Shown here in pieces: positions 33,674 through 45,592 of a stretch of 64,000 nt of DNA; the first letter of the stretch is position 1, and the number at the start of each line of letters is the position of its first letter. The position numbers and the translations under genes were made by a program. This DNA comes from Drosophila miranda (Eukaryota > Arthropoda > Insecta > Diptera > Drosophilidae), in the NCBI RefSeq assembly GCF_003369915.1, contig NW_022881603.1, forward strand, positions 186,001-250,000. The letters are read 5' to 3'. The notes under the pieces were generated by a model, which did no database searches, was not told the origin of the DNA, and was given only the letters and a program-made list of their open reading frames with translations.

Positions 33674-34823
33674 TTATTGGTTGATGTCCTTCAGCTTCGC
33701 TGCATCAGTCTTGGCGGCCCACAAGCGACACCCAATTTTTTTATAGTCATCGCTGCACATGACTATCGCCCTCGAATACTCGGCCGGCACCCCAGTTTCC
33801 TCTGATAGTCTTAGCATGGTCACTTTTTTTTTCCTTAAAAACGGCAGCAATTTTTTCATTGTCTTCGAATTCCTTGAAACCATACCTCTTATTGCTGTGT
33901 AATGTTGGTTCATTACGTGGTTTCCCAAGGTGCTCAACCTTCCAATCATTTTGCCGCATAGTTTGCACTTGCTGCCATGCACGGGTGGCGAAGCCTTAGG
34001 GGAAATCGGTGTTTTCAAATTGTCCTTTCCACTTTCAGTACTAAGAATGTCTTCAGTAAACATGTCTGGAGAATTAAGAAGTTATTATATGTATTTTTTT
34101 TAAATTGTACTTGTTTACTTACTTAAGTCCGGATCCTCCCGAACCTCCTGCTCCTGCTTCTCCTCCACGTGGTGCACTGGCTCAGACGAATCATATATTT
34201 CATCAGAAATAGTACACTCCATATCATTGACTGTATAATCAGAAATATTGTGAATATTGTCAGAAATGTTGTCAATATTCTCCGCAATATCGTGAGTTGT
34301 GGCCGACTCCTTCGTATGACCGTTCATATTGTTGTCAATATCCTCAATATCCTGAGTTGTGGCCGACTCCTCCGTATCACCGTGCATATTGTCAATATCC
34401 TCAATATCCTGAGTTGTGGCCGACTCCTCCGTATCACCGTTCATATTGTTGTCAATATCCTCAATATCCTAAGATATCATCAGAACAGAAATATTCTGCA
34501 CCGGAGTAACAGGCTCAGCATACTTCGCGTGCGTCGTCCCCGCTGAATGGAATACATTATTAGAAGAATATAATATAAATGTAACTAATTTACTTACCCT
34601 TACGTTGATGGTCCAGAAAAAAAAAGTACAAATTAATCACTCCTGCTGCACTTATGTCGCAAACTTGGGCTCCACCGAACGACAACGTCATGTTGGCAAT
34701 TTCCTGTGCTTTCGGGCTTTGCACTTTCCGGCCTTGCAGATGGTCCCAGTATATCCCGCATAATACATTAACAAGGGCACTGTCCACCCCGTCAATTCTT
34801 ACACCTCCCAAATTAATGTACAT
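33674..34823 (-). pseudogene. Three-exon zinc-finger gene with acidic repeats, copy B (best preserved)
   Basis: Exon 1 starts MYINLGGVRIDGVDSALVN at 34823 and runs to about 34595, with donor AAGG|GTAAGT. Exon 2 begins about 34545 after CATTCAG and holds three acidic repeats (GDTEESATTQDIEDIDNN) and a Glu/Gln-rich end to about 34126, with donor A|GTAAGTAAAC. Exon 3 begins after TTCTCCAG (about 34069) and ends at TAA 33674. Exon 3 has a C2H2/BED-like finger, CKLCGKMIGRLSTLGNHVMN plus QH (C-x2-C-x12-H-x4-H), then a basic KKLLPFLRKKK stretch and a conserved tail. A TAG in exon 2 near 34472 (CAG in unit C) interrupts the frame. Family not recognised. The finger suggests DNA binding. Exon boundaries are inferred from splice signals. 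Confidence 0.55.
34290..34472 (-). repeat. Coding minisatellite, about 60-bp period (three units)
   Basis: Repeats of TGAGTTGTGGCCGACTCC plus a TCAATATCCTC block, translated on the minus strand as acidic Thr/Asp/Glu repeats. The matching tract in unit C (54051-54293) has four units. Confidence 0.85.
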
Positions 34824-35282
34824 CTTTGTCTTATTTTGTGTTCTTTATTTATGTTTTAAATAACGGGGCATGTATGGTTTTGGTATTTACTCATCGATAG
34901 TATTATAAGAAATACCAATGTACTCGATATGCCAACACACATTTATTCGAATACGACGATCAAGAAGGAAGAACGTTTACAGATATTTTGTTGCTATACG
35001 ATACGGACCGATAAATATCACATAATTCCGCGTCTAGTTTCCTGATTTCAACATGTATAAAAATAAAAATAAAATAATTGTAAGGCAACATATATTAACC
35101 CTAACCGATCGAGATATTATACTGCAATTAGTTGTATGCGATATTATACTGCGATATGATACTGCGATAGGTTTTATGCGATATTATACTGCGATAAGTC
35201 TGAGGCGAGTTATTCGACGATCGACAAAAATAGAGAAAAGAGTGAAATAAGTTAATAAGAGAAACCCAAGAACCGCGCCAAG
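34824..35282. promoter_or_regulatory. Bidirectional intergenic region of the divergent pair, unit B
   Basis: About 460 bp between the starts of the zinc-finger gene (-) and the acidic-repeat gene (+), so it probably holds both promoters. It is AT-rich, with a Tyr/TATA-like ATGTATAAAAATAAAAAT at 35053 and a tandem repeat of GCGATATTATACTGCGATA at 35111-35197. The same region is at 54614-55072. Confidence 0.45.
35111..35197 (+). repeat. GCGATATTATACTGCGATA tandem repeat, unit B
   Basis: Three imperfect copies, just upstream of the plus-strand start codon. Also at 54901-54987 in unit C. Confidence 0.75.
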
Positions 35283-35445
35283 ATGGATAAAAAGATATAT
35301 TCAGAAATGCATAAATTGTCGTGTTTCGATGAGGACATAAAGGAACTCAATCTGTTGGAGCCGTCGCAATTGTCGTGTTTCGATGAGGACATAAATGAAC
35401 TCAATCTGTTCTAGCCGTATCAGGACCAAGAGGCAGAGGAACATC
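35283..35445 (+). pseudogene. Acidic-repeat gene, copy B (truncated)
   Basis: Starts MDKKIYSEMHKL and has two copies of the LSCFDEDI(K/N)ELNL repeat. A TAG near 35412 stops it where unit C has GAG. The rest of the gene is removed by a 1.48-kb deletion with a 3-bp ATC overlap at the junction (35443-35445). Compare 55073-56348. Confidence 0.7.
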
Positions 35446-35497
35446 CACCGGTGACCAAGGACGCAGGATGGCTCTAAGCTATAGTATTTATTGTACG

Positions 35498-35861
35498 TGG
35501 ACGGTTTTCTAAGGGTTAAACTACAAAGAGAGTGAGAGCGCTCTAACTGCGATTGCCCACTCGGAGAACGGCGTCGTTTCATGCTAGGGCGGCGTAACCT
35601 CGTTTCCGATCACCATGAAGAGTCTTCGTTTGCGTTTCGACGAAATCACAACGACAATTAGCAGTTGCAGCCGGCCGCGCTTAAGCCCGTATTACCCATT
35701 ACATTGTACTCTATACGCGATTAAGATTAAAGTTTAAGTTGATTGAAGTCTAAATGAATAAATCTCGAATTGTCTATATCGTGTAGTACATTATTAAACG
35801 CAAAGATTCCCCAGAGCATTTCTGCTCAACATTGAAATCTCGTATCGAGGATTTCACAACA
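35498..35861 (+). repeat. 5' LTR of BEL element 3
   Basis: 364 bp, TGGACGG...CACAACA. It is followed by TTTTTGA and a candidate primer site starting TGGCCCATGAGGGG at about 35869. I could not assign the tRNA. Confidence 0.75.
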
Positions 35862-36403
35862 TTTTTGATGGCCCATGAGGGGAACCGCGTTTAATTCGTA
35901 CTATACGCATATGATTCTACCTCGTTCCGCGTTCAGTTAAATGTACAAATAAAATCATATTTTACCGGCTGCAACTGTAAACGGCAAACACAACGCAAAC
36001 CAACGGTTTATGCAACAGCCGCTATCTCTCGCACGAAGCAGGGACAAAGAAGACCAGACGATAGCTCTGCGCCTGGACAGTAGCACACAACAACAACACA
36101 AGCCGACGGTTAGACAGCAGCCTCTCTCTCGTGCAAAGCAGAGACCAAGAGACCAACGAGCGTTCTGTTGCTGCATATCATCTCTAGACACAAGGCCTCA
36201 ACTCAACGCTCACAGTAGCACAGTTTCTGCTCTCCGCTCGGACAACACCAACAACAACGACTCGCAAGTTCTTTTAAGCTACGCTTTAAGCAAAGAGAAG
36301 CACTCCCGAGTACCAGAGTAAGTGTTTCGTTGTGGGTATTTTGTACAAGGTCAAAGAGAGTGCAACTAAGGGTGAGAAAGGTACATACACATATAACAGC
36401 AAC

Positions 36404-38110
36404 ATGTCAACAGCCGAGTCCCACGACCTCGAAGCCGATCCTCAGGTGGAGATCGACAATCTCAGTGTTATTCAAACAAATCTCATTGCGAGGGTTAATC
36501 AAACGGTGCGTAATTTCAGAAAGGATGGCGCAGATCGGAAAACAAAAGCTTATTTTCAAACGCGCTTACAAACTTTGCAACGGTTCTTAGGTGAATTTGA
36601 GCAAAATCATCAACTTTTACTAATACTTCGATGTCCAAGTACGCATAGTTATGTGTCCAGCGAAGTGGCCTTTCGCTTTGATGAAGACTATACAACGGTA
36701 TTCAGCATCATATCAGAGGCCTACGAAAATGTATGTCCAAGAGCACCACCGGTACAGCAGAATCCGGAGCCAGCAAATCCATCTGTATCATCAGTGCAAT
36801 TGCCCAAGCTACCTGTACCGACATTTACAGGCAAGTTTGTGGATTGGCCGGCATTTCACGATGCATTTGTTCAACTCATCCATAACAACCAGAAACTGTC
36901 CGACGTCCAAAGGTTTCATTTTCTGAAGCAAGCTCTTCCCTCGGATCGCGACGAGGATATTCAGCAGATGGCGCTTGCGGGAAATAACTATGCAACAGCT
37001 TGGAGTCTCGTCCTCAAGCGATACGACAACAAACGGCTGCAGTTTATGTACCATATGAACGGTTTGTATGACTTGCCACAGTTGACAAAGGAGCAGTCTG
37101 CTGATATAAAACATATGCTTAATGTTGCGACGGTTTGTCTCAATGCTTTCAAGAATCTAGATGTTCAGCATTGGATGGCTCATCATCTCACTTCCAGACT
37201 GCCAAGCACGACACTGCAAGCTTGGGAGCTCCATCTCGGTAGCTCTGCCGAACTTGCCACATTTTCTCAGCTACAATCATTTCTCAACGACCGTCTCGTC
37301 AGCATCGATTTGTTCGAAAATCGAGGCCACTCCACGACGCGGACACCTGTGCCGCAGCCTGTCAATCAAAGGCACCCGAAGAAGTCAGTTGGCAACGTAA
37401 CATACAAGGGCAACAGTTTCCACGCCAAGACTGCGGTTGCCGAACACACTCGCTGCCCTTACTGTAGCGACAGTCACAATCTTCGGCATTGCCCGGACCT
37501 TTTGTCCAAGGACTGCTTTGCAAGGAAAGCCATCGTCGATCATGCAAAGGCATGCCTCAACTGTCTGAGCCGTTCCCATGCACTTTCAAAATGTACCAGT
37601 AAAAGGAACTGCACGCAGTGTGGTCAAAGACACCATACACTGCTGCACTTCCCAACTCCTGCTCAGGTGGCAACACAGCCTCACGCAGCCTCCCATAGCG
37701 CTCGTTCCGGTAACTCCTGGCAGTATACAGCGAGCGACTCATCTGGCAGGGCTACACCTCTCCCAGTTGTTCCCAACACTAGTTCCGGTGGTCATCCACA
37801 GTCTGCAGCGACCGACTCGTCTGTGAGAACACACTCTGCGGACACACGGACCCAGCACTGTCCTTCTGGCCACTGCCCTGGTCACAATCCACAACCCCCA
37901 CACTGGCCAATCAGCTGTGGTACGTGCGTTAGTGGATTCAGGCTTGGAAGGAACCCTCATTACAGAGCACACAGTGCAGGCTCTCAACCTCAAGCGGCAT
38001 CCAATTTCGGCAGAAATCGCTGGAGTTGGGACCACCTCCAAGAACAGGTGTACCTACACTACAGAATTGTCATTAAGTTCTTGTACTTCGCAGTTTTGTA
38101 CTACCATTGA
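36404..38110 (+). pseudogene. BEL element 3 Gag
   Basis: The first ATG of the frame is at 36404 (MSTAESHDLEAD). It has the BEL signature LPVPTFTGKFVDWPAFHDAF near 36810, and zinc clusters (CPYCSDSHNLRHC; CLNCLSRSHALSKC; CTQCGQRHHTLLH) near 37450-37650. The protease reading starts in another frame upstream of 37917, so this frame runs on out of register to 38110. The capsid part is the best preserved portion of the element. Confidence 0.85.
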
Positions 38111-38378
38111 TACTGCGTTTATACTTAAAACGCTTACATCGCAATTACCTTCAAAATCCATCAAATTGCAGCAATGTCCTCATTTGAACGGAATAGAACT
38201 CGCCGATCCCAGGCTCTACAAATCACAACGGATTGATCTTCTGCTGGGAGCGGACGTAATCCCACAGATCCTGCTTTCAGATATCCGCAGAGGAAAGGAG
38301 AACCAACCAATTGCACAGCACACCCAGCTGGGCTGGATAGTCTTTGGTCGAGCCACTTCCACACGCTGTCACCATTAG
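37917..38378 (+). pseudogene. BEL element 3 protease
   Basis: Active-site segment ALVDSGLEGTLI near 37925, distal RIDLLLGADVIPQIL near 38230, and LGWIVFG near 38330. It is frameshifted relative to both gag and RT. Confidence 0.8.
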
Positions 38379-39811
38379 ATGTCACCACAACAGGCTAGAG
38401 AATCTCGTCCAGAAATTCTTCGAAATGGAGCATCTCGGTTCTGCAAAACAGCTCACACCAGAAGAGCGATGGTGCGAGGAGCATTTTAAACGAACTCACA
38501 TCCGTCAACGAAACGGAAAGTATTTGGTACGGTTACCACTTAAGCGTTTGTTTGACCCTTCGCAGGTGCTAGGCAAATCCCCGTCAAATCGCGATTAATC
38601 GATTCCAAATGCTTCAACGAAGATTCCAAAGGCAGCCGGAGCTGCAAGCCAAATATTCGGAAGTCATGAAGGAGTACTTTCAACTAGGCCAGGTGACCAA
38701 AGTAACAACCAAGGAGCAGCAGCATTGCATCATTAGCAAGGAGAATGGAATCGAGTCCACATGTTGCACCTTGCCTCATCACGGAGTATTCAAAGAGGAA
38801 AGTGTCACTACTAAGGTTAGAGTAGTATATGACGCCTCCTGTAAAACGTCAAACGGAAAATCGCTCAATGACGTCCTATGCACCGGACCAGCGCTCCAAA
38901 ACGATCTAGCCGGCGTGGTCCTGAATTGGCGTTTCCATCGTTTTGTTTTTGCTGCCGACATTCAGAAGATGTATAGATGCATTGACATGAATGCAGAGGA
39001 TTCGCAATATCAACGCATCTTTTGGCATGACGAACACAACCAAGTAGCTGAGTATTATCTCAACACAGTTACGTTTGGAACCGCTTCAGCTCCTTACACA
39101 GCCATTCGCGTCATACATCAACTGGCGCAGGATGAACGAGACCGATACCCACTCGCGGAAAGGGTCCTTCGACACGAAATATACGTGGACGACGTACAAA
39201 GCGGAGCTTCCACTCGCGAAGGAGCATTAGAAATTCAAAATCAATTGATCGGAGCCTTACGATCAGCAGGAATGGAGCTTCGAAAGTGGTCTGCGAATGA
39301 CGCTTCTCTGCTACAAGACATACCTCCAGACCATTTATCTCATAAGACATTATTAGAGCTTGAGTACCAAGATCCCGTTATAACCTTAGGCCTCTATTGG
39401 CATCCACATCAAGACTATTTTGGGTTCAAGATAAATTTTGAAATCAGTCACGCACATACTAAACGTTCTTTACTTTCCACAGTCGCCCGACTGTACGACC
39501 CATTAGGTTTCATCACGCCCTGTGTCATGACCGCGAAGGCGATACTCAAGGACTCATGGATGGCCCGCATCAAACGCAACGATGGCAGCCTAGCACAACT
39601 GGACTGGTTGGGACCGCTGCCAACCGAACTGCTTGATAGATGGCAGGGATTCATACAGAACTTGCCATATGTCGAGCAAATTCAAGTACCACGTGGCTGC
39701 GCTTCAACATCCACGAGCTTGCGTCATTACAGCTACATGTTTTCTGCGATGGATCATCACTGGCGTATGCAGCATGTGCATATATTCGTGCAGAGCTACC
39801 AAAAGGAATGA
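38344..39811 (+). pseudogene. BEL element 3 reverse transcriptase
   Basis: Two frames (38344-38598, 38609-39811). RT motifs: TTKVRVVYDASCKT near 38810, FAADIQKMYRCIDM near 38950, TVTFGTASAPYTAIR near 39065, the catalytic YVDDVQSG near 39183, and STVARLYDPLGFITP near 39478. The palm is complete in one frame. The frame is lost near 39630-39700 before RNase H. Confidence 0.85.
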
Positions 39812-40338
39812 TTCAAACTCATTTGCTAGCTGCACGCAGTCGAGTCACACCCACGAAACCGATCACAATTCCACGAGTCGAACTTTCGGGTGCGCTGCTG
39901 GCAGTTAAACTGGCAAAATGGATCCGCGACCAACTTCGCACTGCAGGACCACCTATGGCAACCTTCTATTGGTCAGATGCTACTATCGTTTTGTTTTGGA
40001 TAAATGGAGATCCCCACCGATGGCAAACCTTTGTGTCAAATCGCGTTGGACAGATTTTGGAGCATAGTACATCAACTCAGTGGAGACATGTACCTACTGC
40101 GGTAAACCCAGCGGACTGCGCAACTCGTGGCTTAACACCACAAGAGTTAGCAGTACATCCATTATGGTGGTCTGGACCATCATGGCTACAGCAGCCGGAA
40201 AGCCAATGGCCGGCAAACGGAGTTCCCAGTCAGGACATCGACAGGACTATAATCGAGGAGAAACCATCAGTTTTGTTCCAAAATGCTGTGCAAGTCTCGG
40301 AGCCTTCATCCAAAACTCGTCCTCATACGACAGGTTAA
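39640..40338 (+). pseudogene. BEL element 3 RNase H region
   Basis: Contains LHVFCDGSSLAYAACAYIRA near 39735 and the segment WRHVPTAVNPADCATRG near 40085, the usual link to integrase in BEL pol. It reads in a different frame from RT and from integrase. Confidence 0.8.
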
Positions 40339-41776
40339 TATCAGTCATGGCATATGTTCTACGGTTTATACATAACATTCAAGCCAAAGGGGACAAACTG
40401 TCTGGACCACTGAGTGGGCAGGCGCTCGACAACGCTTTAATTCATCTCGTTCGCAGCATTCAACAGGAGGTCTACGCGACAGAGATATTGAGGTTGAAGG
40501 GAAACAAGGCACTATCGGGCACACACAAGCTGTGTCAATTATCCCCATTTCTAGATGACCAACAAATTCTACGAGTCAGAGGTCGACTGCGAAATGCAAT
40601 GCACCTTCCGATAAGCCAGCGACAACCAATGATCATTGCCAATCATCATCATATTACCGATCTCGTCGTGCGTAATGCCCACCGTCTCGCACTCCACGGC
40701 GGCACCGAATTAACGCTGGCCACTATTCGACACAAATTCTGGATAGTCAACGGAAAACAAACTGTCAAACGCATTCTTCGACAATGCGTCCGATGTTTTC
40801 GTCACCGACCGAAACCAGCAGCACAATTGATGGCCGATCTTCCTCTACATAGAGTCAATCCGCCAACTCGTGCATTCATCGCCACCGGAGTGGACTATAC
40901 AGGCGCGTTCGAAATTCAAGCATCCAGATTCCGTGGACACACAAACTACAAGGCGTATATCGCAGTTTTCATCTGTTTGGCTACAAAGGCAATTCATCTT
41001 GAAGCGGTCACGGGCTTAACCACCGAACACTTTCTCATGGCCCTACAACGTTTCATCGCGCGTCAGGGCTACTGTCAACACATGTATAGCGACTGCGGCA
41101 CGAACTTCATTGGTGCCGACTGGGCTCTTCAAACCTGGCAAATACATTTGAAACGAGAGCTACCCACAACTGTAATACCTGCTTTAGCGGCCCGAAACGT
41201 CCAATGGCATTTTAATCCACCGCATAGTCCTAATTTCGTAGGCCTTTGGGAGGCAAATGTAAAGTCTGTCAAAACACATCTCTATCGAGCCTTTTCAGGA
41301 TATAAAATGACCTACGAACAACTTGCTACCGTGCTAACACAAATTGAAGCCTGTTTAAATTCCAGGCCATTATGTCCACTAAGCGCGGAGCCGGAGGACC
41401 TAGCTGTCCTCACCCCGGCTCATTGTCTTATTGGAGATTCATTATTAGCACAAGGGATGTTCCACTCACAGTCCAATTTCTGGAAGGACAGAAAATGATC
41501 CGGCAATTTTGGAAACGTTGGAGTTCGGATTGGCTATCACATCTTCAAGCCCGTCCAAAGTGGCGACATGAAACCGTCAATCTACAAGTCAGCGATCTAG
41601 TAATTGTCAAGGATGACCGACTGCCACCCAACGAGTGGAAACTGGGAAGGATAATAGAAGTTCACCCTGGAGCTGACAGTTTAGTCAGAGTCGCAACTGT
41701 TAAAACAGCATCAGGCGTATACAAACGATCGGTCTCTAAACTATGTCGGCTACCGTTGCCACAGACCTCAGAATAA
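40080..41776 (+). pseudogene. BEL element 3 integrase
   Basis: The useful reading starts about 40330. Zinc domain HRLALHGGTE...CVRCFRHRP near 40680-40810. Catalytic residues: Asp in TGVDYTGAF near 40890, Asp in MYSDCGTNFIGAD near 41085, Glu in NFVGLWEANVKS near 41240. All three are present. The frame breaks near 41490 and the C-terminal domain (LPPNEWKLGRIIEV) continues at 41505-41776. It is the most complete integrase in the window. Confidence 0.85.
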
Positions 41777-41844
41777 TCCTACCACCGTTGCTAGCTCTAT
41801 TCGACCATACATGTATCGAGTATCGAGGATTTCACAACAGTACG

Positions 41845-42467
41845 AGTAATAATCAACTAGCACAGCACTAGCATATAACCCGTATTCAGAGCAGACTGTA
41901 AGTTTAAGTTAGTCTAAAATTGTTTTTATTAACATACGAATAATGAAATTGAACAAAACCCTTAATTATTTGTTGTCAGTAAGTAAGTAGTATATAATGG
42001 TTATATAGACAGTAAATATTGTATAAACGAATATCTTTACTGTATGTACCATTTTGTACCAGAGTAAATATTTTGTAAATGCAATGTTAGATTTACGCAT
42101 TCTTGAATTTTAATTTCTTTTTCTTTTCGTTATAATAGTTTTATTATCTTTAATTGGTTTTCTGTTTTCTGTTTTCGTTTTGTTTTTTTTTTGCATTTGA
42201 TATGATTCGGTTCAAAATGTGCGTGTGGTTCTTAATCTTGTTCGTTACTCTTTTATTACCCTTTTTGTATATCTTTTGTTTTATAGATTAATCTTTAGCT
42301 AAGCTGAGGAGCGTAGCGTATCGGATCAAATCAATCAAAAGTTGATGGGTCTAAGGGGCTAGCTAACGAGGCAGTCAATGCCAATGGCAATGGAAATCCA
42401 AATGGAAATTTATGCAAACCATGCGGCAAAACTAAAAAAAAACTAAACTAAAAACGCAGAATCATAG
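41845..42467. other. AT-rich unit leader, unit C
   Basis: T-rich tracts and the GATTAATCTTTAGCTAAGC block. No gene recognised. It matches 56854-57486, which has about 25 extra bases near 57235. Confidence 0.5.
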
Positions 42468-43220
42468 ACGAGGGGGAACGTTGTGAGTTGCTGCGGACAC
42501 CGCAACTCTACAGTTATACCCGATACTAAGTCAGTATGGCTCTCCTCCGGCAGACGCCTCTACAGAAAATCAGTCTGCGCGTGACGTCGGGCGCTGCGTA
42601 GCCACTGCAAATTGATTTGTTCCTTTTGGCTATAAAAATTATCTGATCTAAACCAGATTCAGCAATCTGATAGATATGGTCGTTATCTATGATTCTGCGT
42701 TTTTAGTTTTCTCAAATGTGCAATATTGTGGATGTAACCGATTTTCGTCCTTTGTGGGGGCGGAAGGGGGTGGGGAGAATTCTGAGATATACGTTTTATA
42801 GTGAGATCTAACAGAAGTGCGGATACCAAATTTGGTTACTCTAGCCTTAATAGTCTCTGAGATTTGTGGATGCCACAGATTTTCGTCCTTTGCGGGGTCG
42901 GAAGGGGGTGTGGCGAAATTTTGACACAAAACGGTCAAGGTCATCCTCTACTATTCTGCGTTTTTGGTTTTCTCGTATCTTTAAAATTGTGGATGCCACA
43001 GATTTTCGTCCTTTGTGGGGGGCGGAAGTGGGCGGGGCGAAGTTTTGAAATATTCTTGTAGCACTGACATATCACAGAAGTCTGGATCGAAACCATCGTT
43101 GCTCTAGCTCATATAGTCTTTGAGCATTAGGCGCTGAAGGGGACGGACAGACGGACGGACGGACAGACAGACAGGGCTCAATCGACTCGGCTATTGATGC
43201 TGATCAAGAATATATATACT
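42468..43220 (+). mobile_element. ISY/DINE-1-type repeat, unit C first copy (internally deleted, 3' truncated)
   Basis: Starts ACGAGGGGGAACG and has the microsatellite at about 43142-43170. It lacks the GA-rich tract and stops at TATATATACTTTCTATATA instead of running on to the ATGGGGTCGG end. Confidence 0.8.
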
Positions 43221-44604
43221 TTCTATATATACACTCAAACTGTGACATCATCGCCAGAACGAACGAGAGTTTTTGAAAAAACGATTTTCGAATGTGGGCC
43301 GGCAATGGTCACGATCACTTTTTTGATGCCCTAAAAGGAAACGCCGAAGGTGGCTCGTTTTCTCAAGTGTCTATTCTTTCTTTCAAGAAAATAAAATAAA
43401 TAAGAAATAAACGAAATAATCGTGCCTGACCGTCAGTCGATCCCCTCAGATAGTGTGCAACAGCAGTAAACGGAGTCCAGTTCCATGTTTACCCAATCGG
43501 GTTCGGGAGTAATCCAAGCCTCGCTTCATTTGCATGGACTTTTGGCGTCGAGTGCTTCCGTCCTCACATACCACATTACACATGTACCGAGAGCTGAATT
43601 TGCATTTCTTATTACCAATTACAATTAAATAATCCATCGATTAGGCGATATGTGGAGAGTCGAGCGACCAGGTCTCAGTTTCCCTCCCTCCCCATATACG
43701 ACTACTACCTAAATCGTTGGCTGGATTCATTCGTTTGCCGATCTGGCTCCGCCCACAAAGCTTTTGTTTATTCGTTTTCTACTTTTAGCGGGACACAAGG
43801 GCGTAGTCCCAAAAGGGGTGCTAAATCAAAGTGATCTTTAATTAATTTTTTTTTTGAAAATCTTGCCATTTTCAGGGCTTTTGGAAGTTCCGGGGAGAAT
43901 CGTGAAAGTCCCAGTACTGCCGCCTCGTCTGGGCTTAATTAAATTATTCGAAATTATCGAAACGTGCGGGGCACTGACTGACATCCCCCCCAATTCTCCC
44001 ACTCCACACACACCCCCCTCAAATCTTTTGTTGTGTGTTGTACGAGTACATGATGTAGGCCAGCCAATTGTTTATGAAGTGCACAGCGAGTACGAGTAGT
44101 ACATATGTATATACCCAATATAGAGCATGTATATGCGATGCATGTGTGTGTATCCACTTTAGTTAAGTTAAGCATGTGTCCATGTGTTTGTGAGCTGTCC
44201 GTATTTCGGTGCCAGCTAAATATTTCTTGTATACAACTATATTTTGTTGCTTTTTATCTGCGGATGCCACTCGGAGGCGGTTCAGCATGAAGTCATGCTT
44301 GGTCTCAGCTCCAGCCCCATCTCCTCACGCATTCATCTTAATTACGAAGTTTTTATGATGACAATTTCGGGGCTGCGTTTCACTACAAGTCAAGTATATA
44401 TTTCACTGTAAAAAAACTTCATTTGTAGATCAAGATTGTAGTTTTTTTCTGCCACACCCGAGTACTTTTTTCTTCATACTAGAATTTTTGGTTATTTCCC
44501 TTTGTTTTTTCAGTTTTAATGCCAAGTGTAAACAAAGCGTCTCGGGCCAGACCATCGCCTGTTGTTCATTAAGTGCAGCAAAACGCTGAGAATGCATAAA
44601 AAAA
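43221..44604. other. Spacer between the two ISY repeats, unit C
   Basis: 1.4 kb of single-unit sequence, nearly identical to 58258-59646. It includes CA-rich (CACACACCCCCC) and TGTGTG tracts. A 63-codon minus-strand frame (43446-43637) starting MDYLIVIG has no recognised domain. No gene is called. Confidence 0.5.
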
Positions 44605-45592
44605 ACGAGGGGGAACGTTGTGAGTTGCTGCGGAGACCGCAACTCTACATTTATACCCGATACTGCAAATTGATTTCTTGCTTTTGGCTACAAAAATAAT
44701 CCGATCTGATCCAGATTCAGCAATCTGATAGATATGATCGTTATCTATGATTCTGCGTTTTTAGTTTTCTCGAATCTGCAATATTGTGGTTGCAACAGAT
44801 TTTCGTCATTTGTGTCGGCGGAAGGGGGTGGGACGAAATTTTGAGATATACGTTTTATAGTGAGATCTAACAGGAGTGCATATACTAAATTTGGTTACTG
44901 TAGCGTTAATAGTCTCTGAGATTTGTGGATGCCCCAGATTTTCGTCCTTTGTGGGGGCGGAAGGGGGTGTGGTGAAGTTTTGACACAAAACGGTCAAGGT
45001 CCGATATCACAGGAGTGTGGATACCAAATTTGGTTGCTCTAGCTCTTATGGGTTCTGAGATCCTTGAACTCATATTTTGCAATTGGCAAAACCGACCATG
45101 AAACCTGTGTGTTAGAGAGAGACAGAGCGAGAAAGAATGAAATTGTTTTCTTGATTCTGGCTATAATAATTATACGATCTGGTTCAGATTTTGCACTCTA
45201 GAACATATAGGCCTGCTCTACGATTCTACGATTTTGGTTTTCTCGTATCGTCGAAATTTTGGATGCCACAGATTTTCGCCCTTTGTGGGAGCGGAAGTGG
45301 GCGGGGCAAAATTTTGAAATTTTCTTGTAGCAGTGACATATCACAGAAGTCTGGATCCAAAACATCGTTGCTATAGCTCTTATAGTCTTTGAGCACTACG
45401 GACGGACGGACGGACAGACGGACGGACGGACAGACGGACAGACAGACATGGCTCAATCGACTCGGCTATTGATGCTGATCAAGAACATATATACTTTATG
45501 GGGTCGGAAACGATTCCTTCTGGACGTTACACACATCCAGTTTTACCACAAATCTAATATACCCCAATACTCATTTTGAGTATCGGGTATAA
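44605..45592 (+). mobile_element. ISY/DINE-1-type repeat, unit C second copy (full length)
   Basis: Begins ACGAGGGGGAACGTTG and ends GAGTATCGGGTATAA. It contains the GA-rich tract at 45112-45136 (GAGAGAGACAGAGCGAGAAA), the GACGGACG microsatellite (about 45398-45450) and the terminal TATGGGGTCGGAAACG block. Best reference copy of the family in the window. Confidence 0.85.

Larger units (their letters stand above)
26543..41839 (+). repeat. Tandem array unit B (with deletions and a BEL insertion)
   Basis: Starts abruptly in the unit leader (equivalent to 57262), with an ISY copy, a jump into the pain leader at about 27774, pain B, membrane-protein gene B and the divergent pair. A 1.48-kb deletion at 35443 removes most of the acidic-repeat gene and the minisatellite. 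BEL element 3 occupies 35498-41839. Confidence 0.85.
35498..41839 (+). mobile_element. BEL/Pao retrotransposon, element 3 (3' LTR nearly deleted)
   Basis: Bounded by the 5-bp target duplication GTACG (35493-35497 and 41840-41844). The empty site is seen uninterrupted at 56849-56853 in the C/D boundary. 5' LTR 35498-35861. Gag-pol follows in several frames. At the right end only about 20 bp matching the LTR end (TATCGAGGATTTCACAACA) remain, so most of the 3' LTR and the polypurine tract are gone. It is a different family from the BEL elements at 6694. Confidence 0.88.

Noticed and set aside
43446..43637. 63-codon minus-strand frame with KR-GLDYSRTRLGK, resembling an amidated neuropeptide site (also 58490-58681)
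   Set aside because: No signal peptide and only one candidate peptide. The two copies differ inside the would-be peptide (S to A). Likely chance.
45398..45450. Regular GACGGACG repeats, considered as CRISPR or satellite
   Set aside because: No spacers. It is the fixed internal microsatellite of the ISY family.
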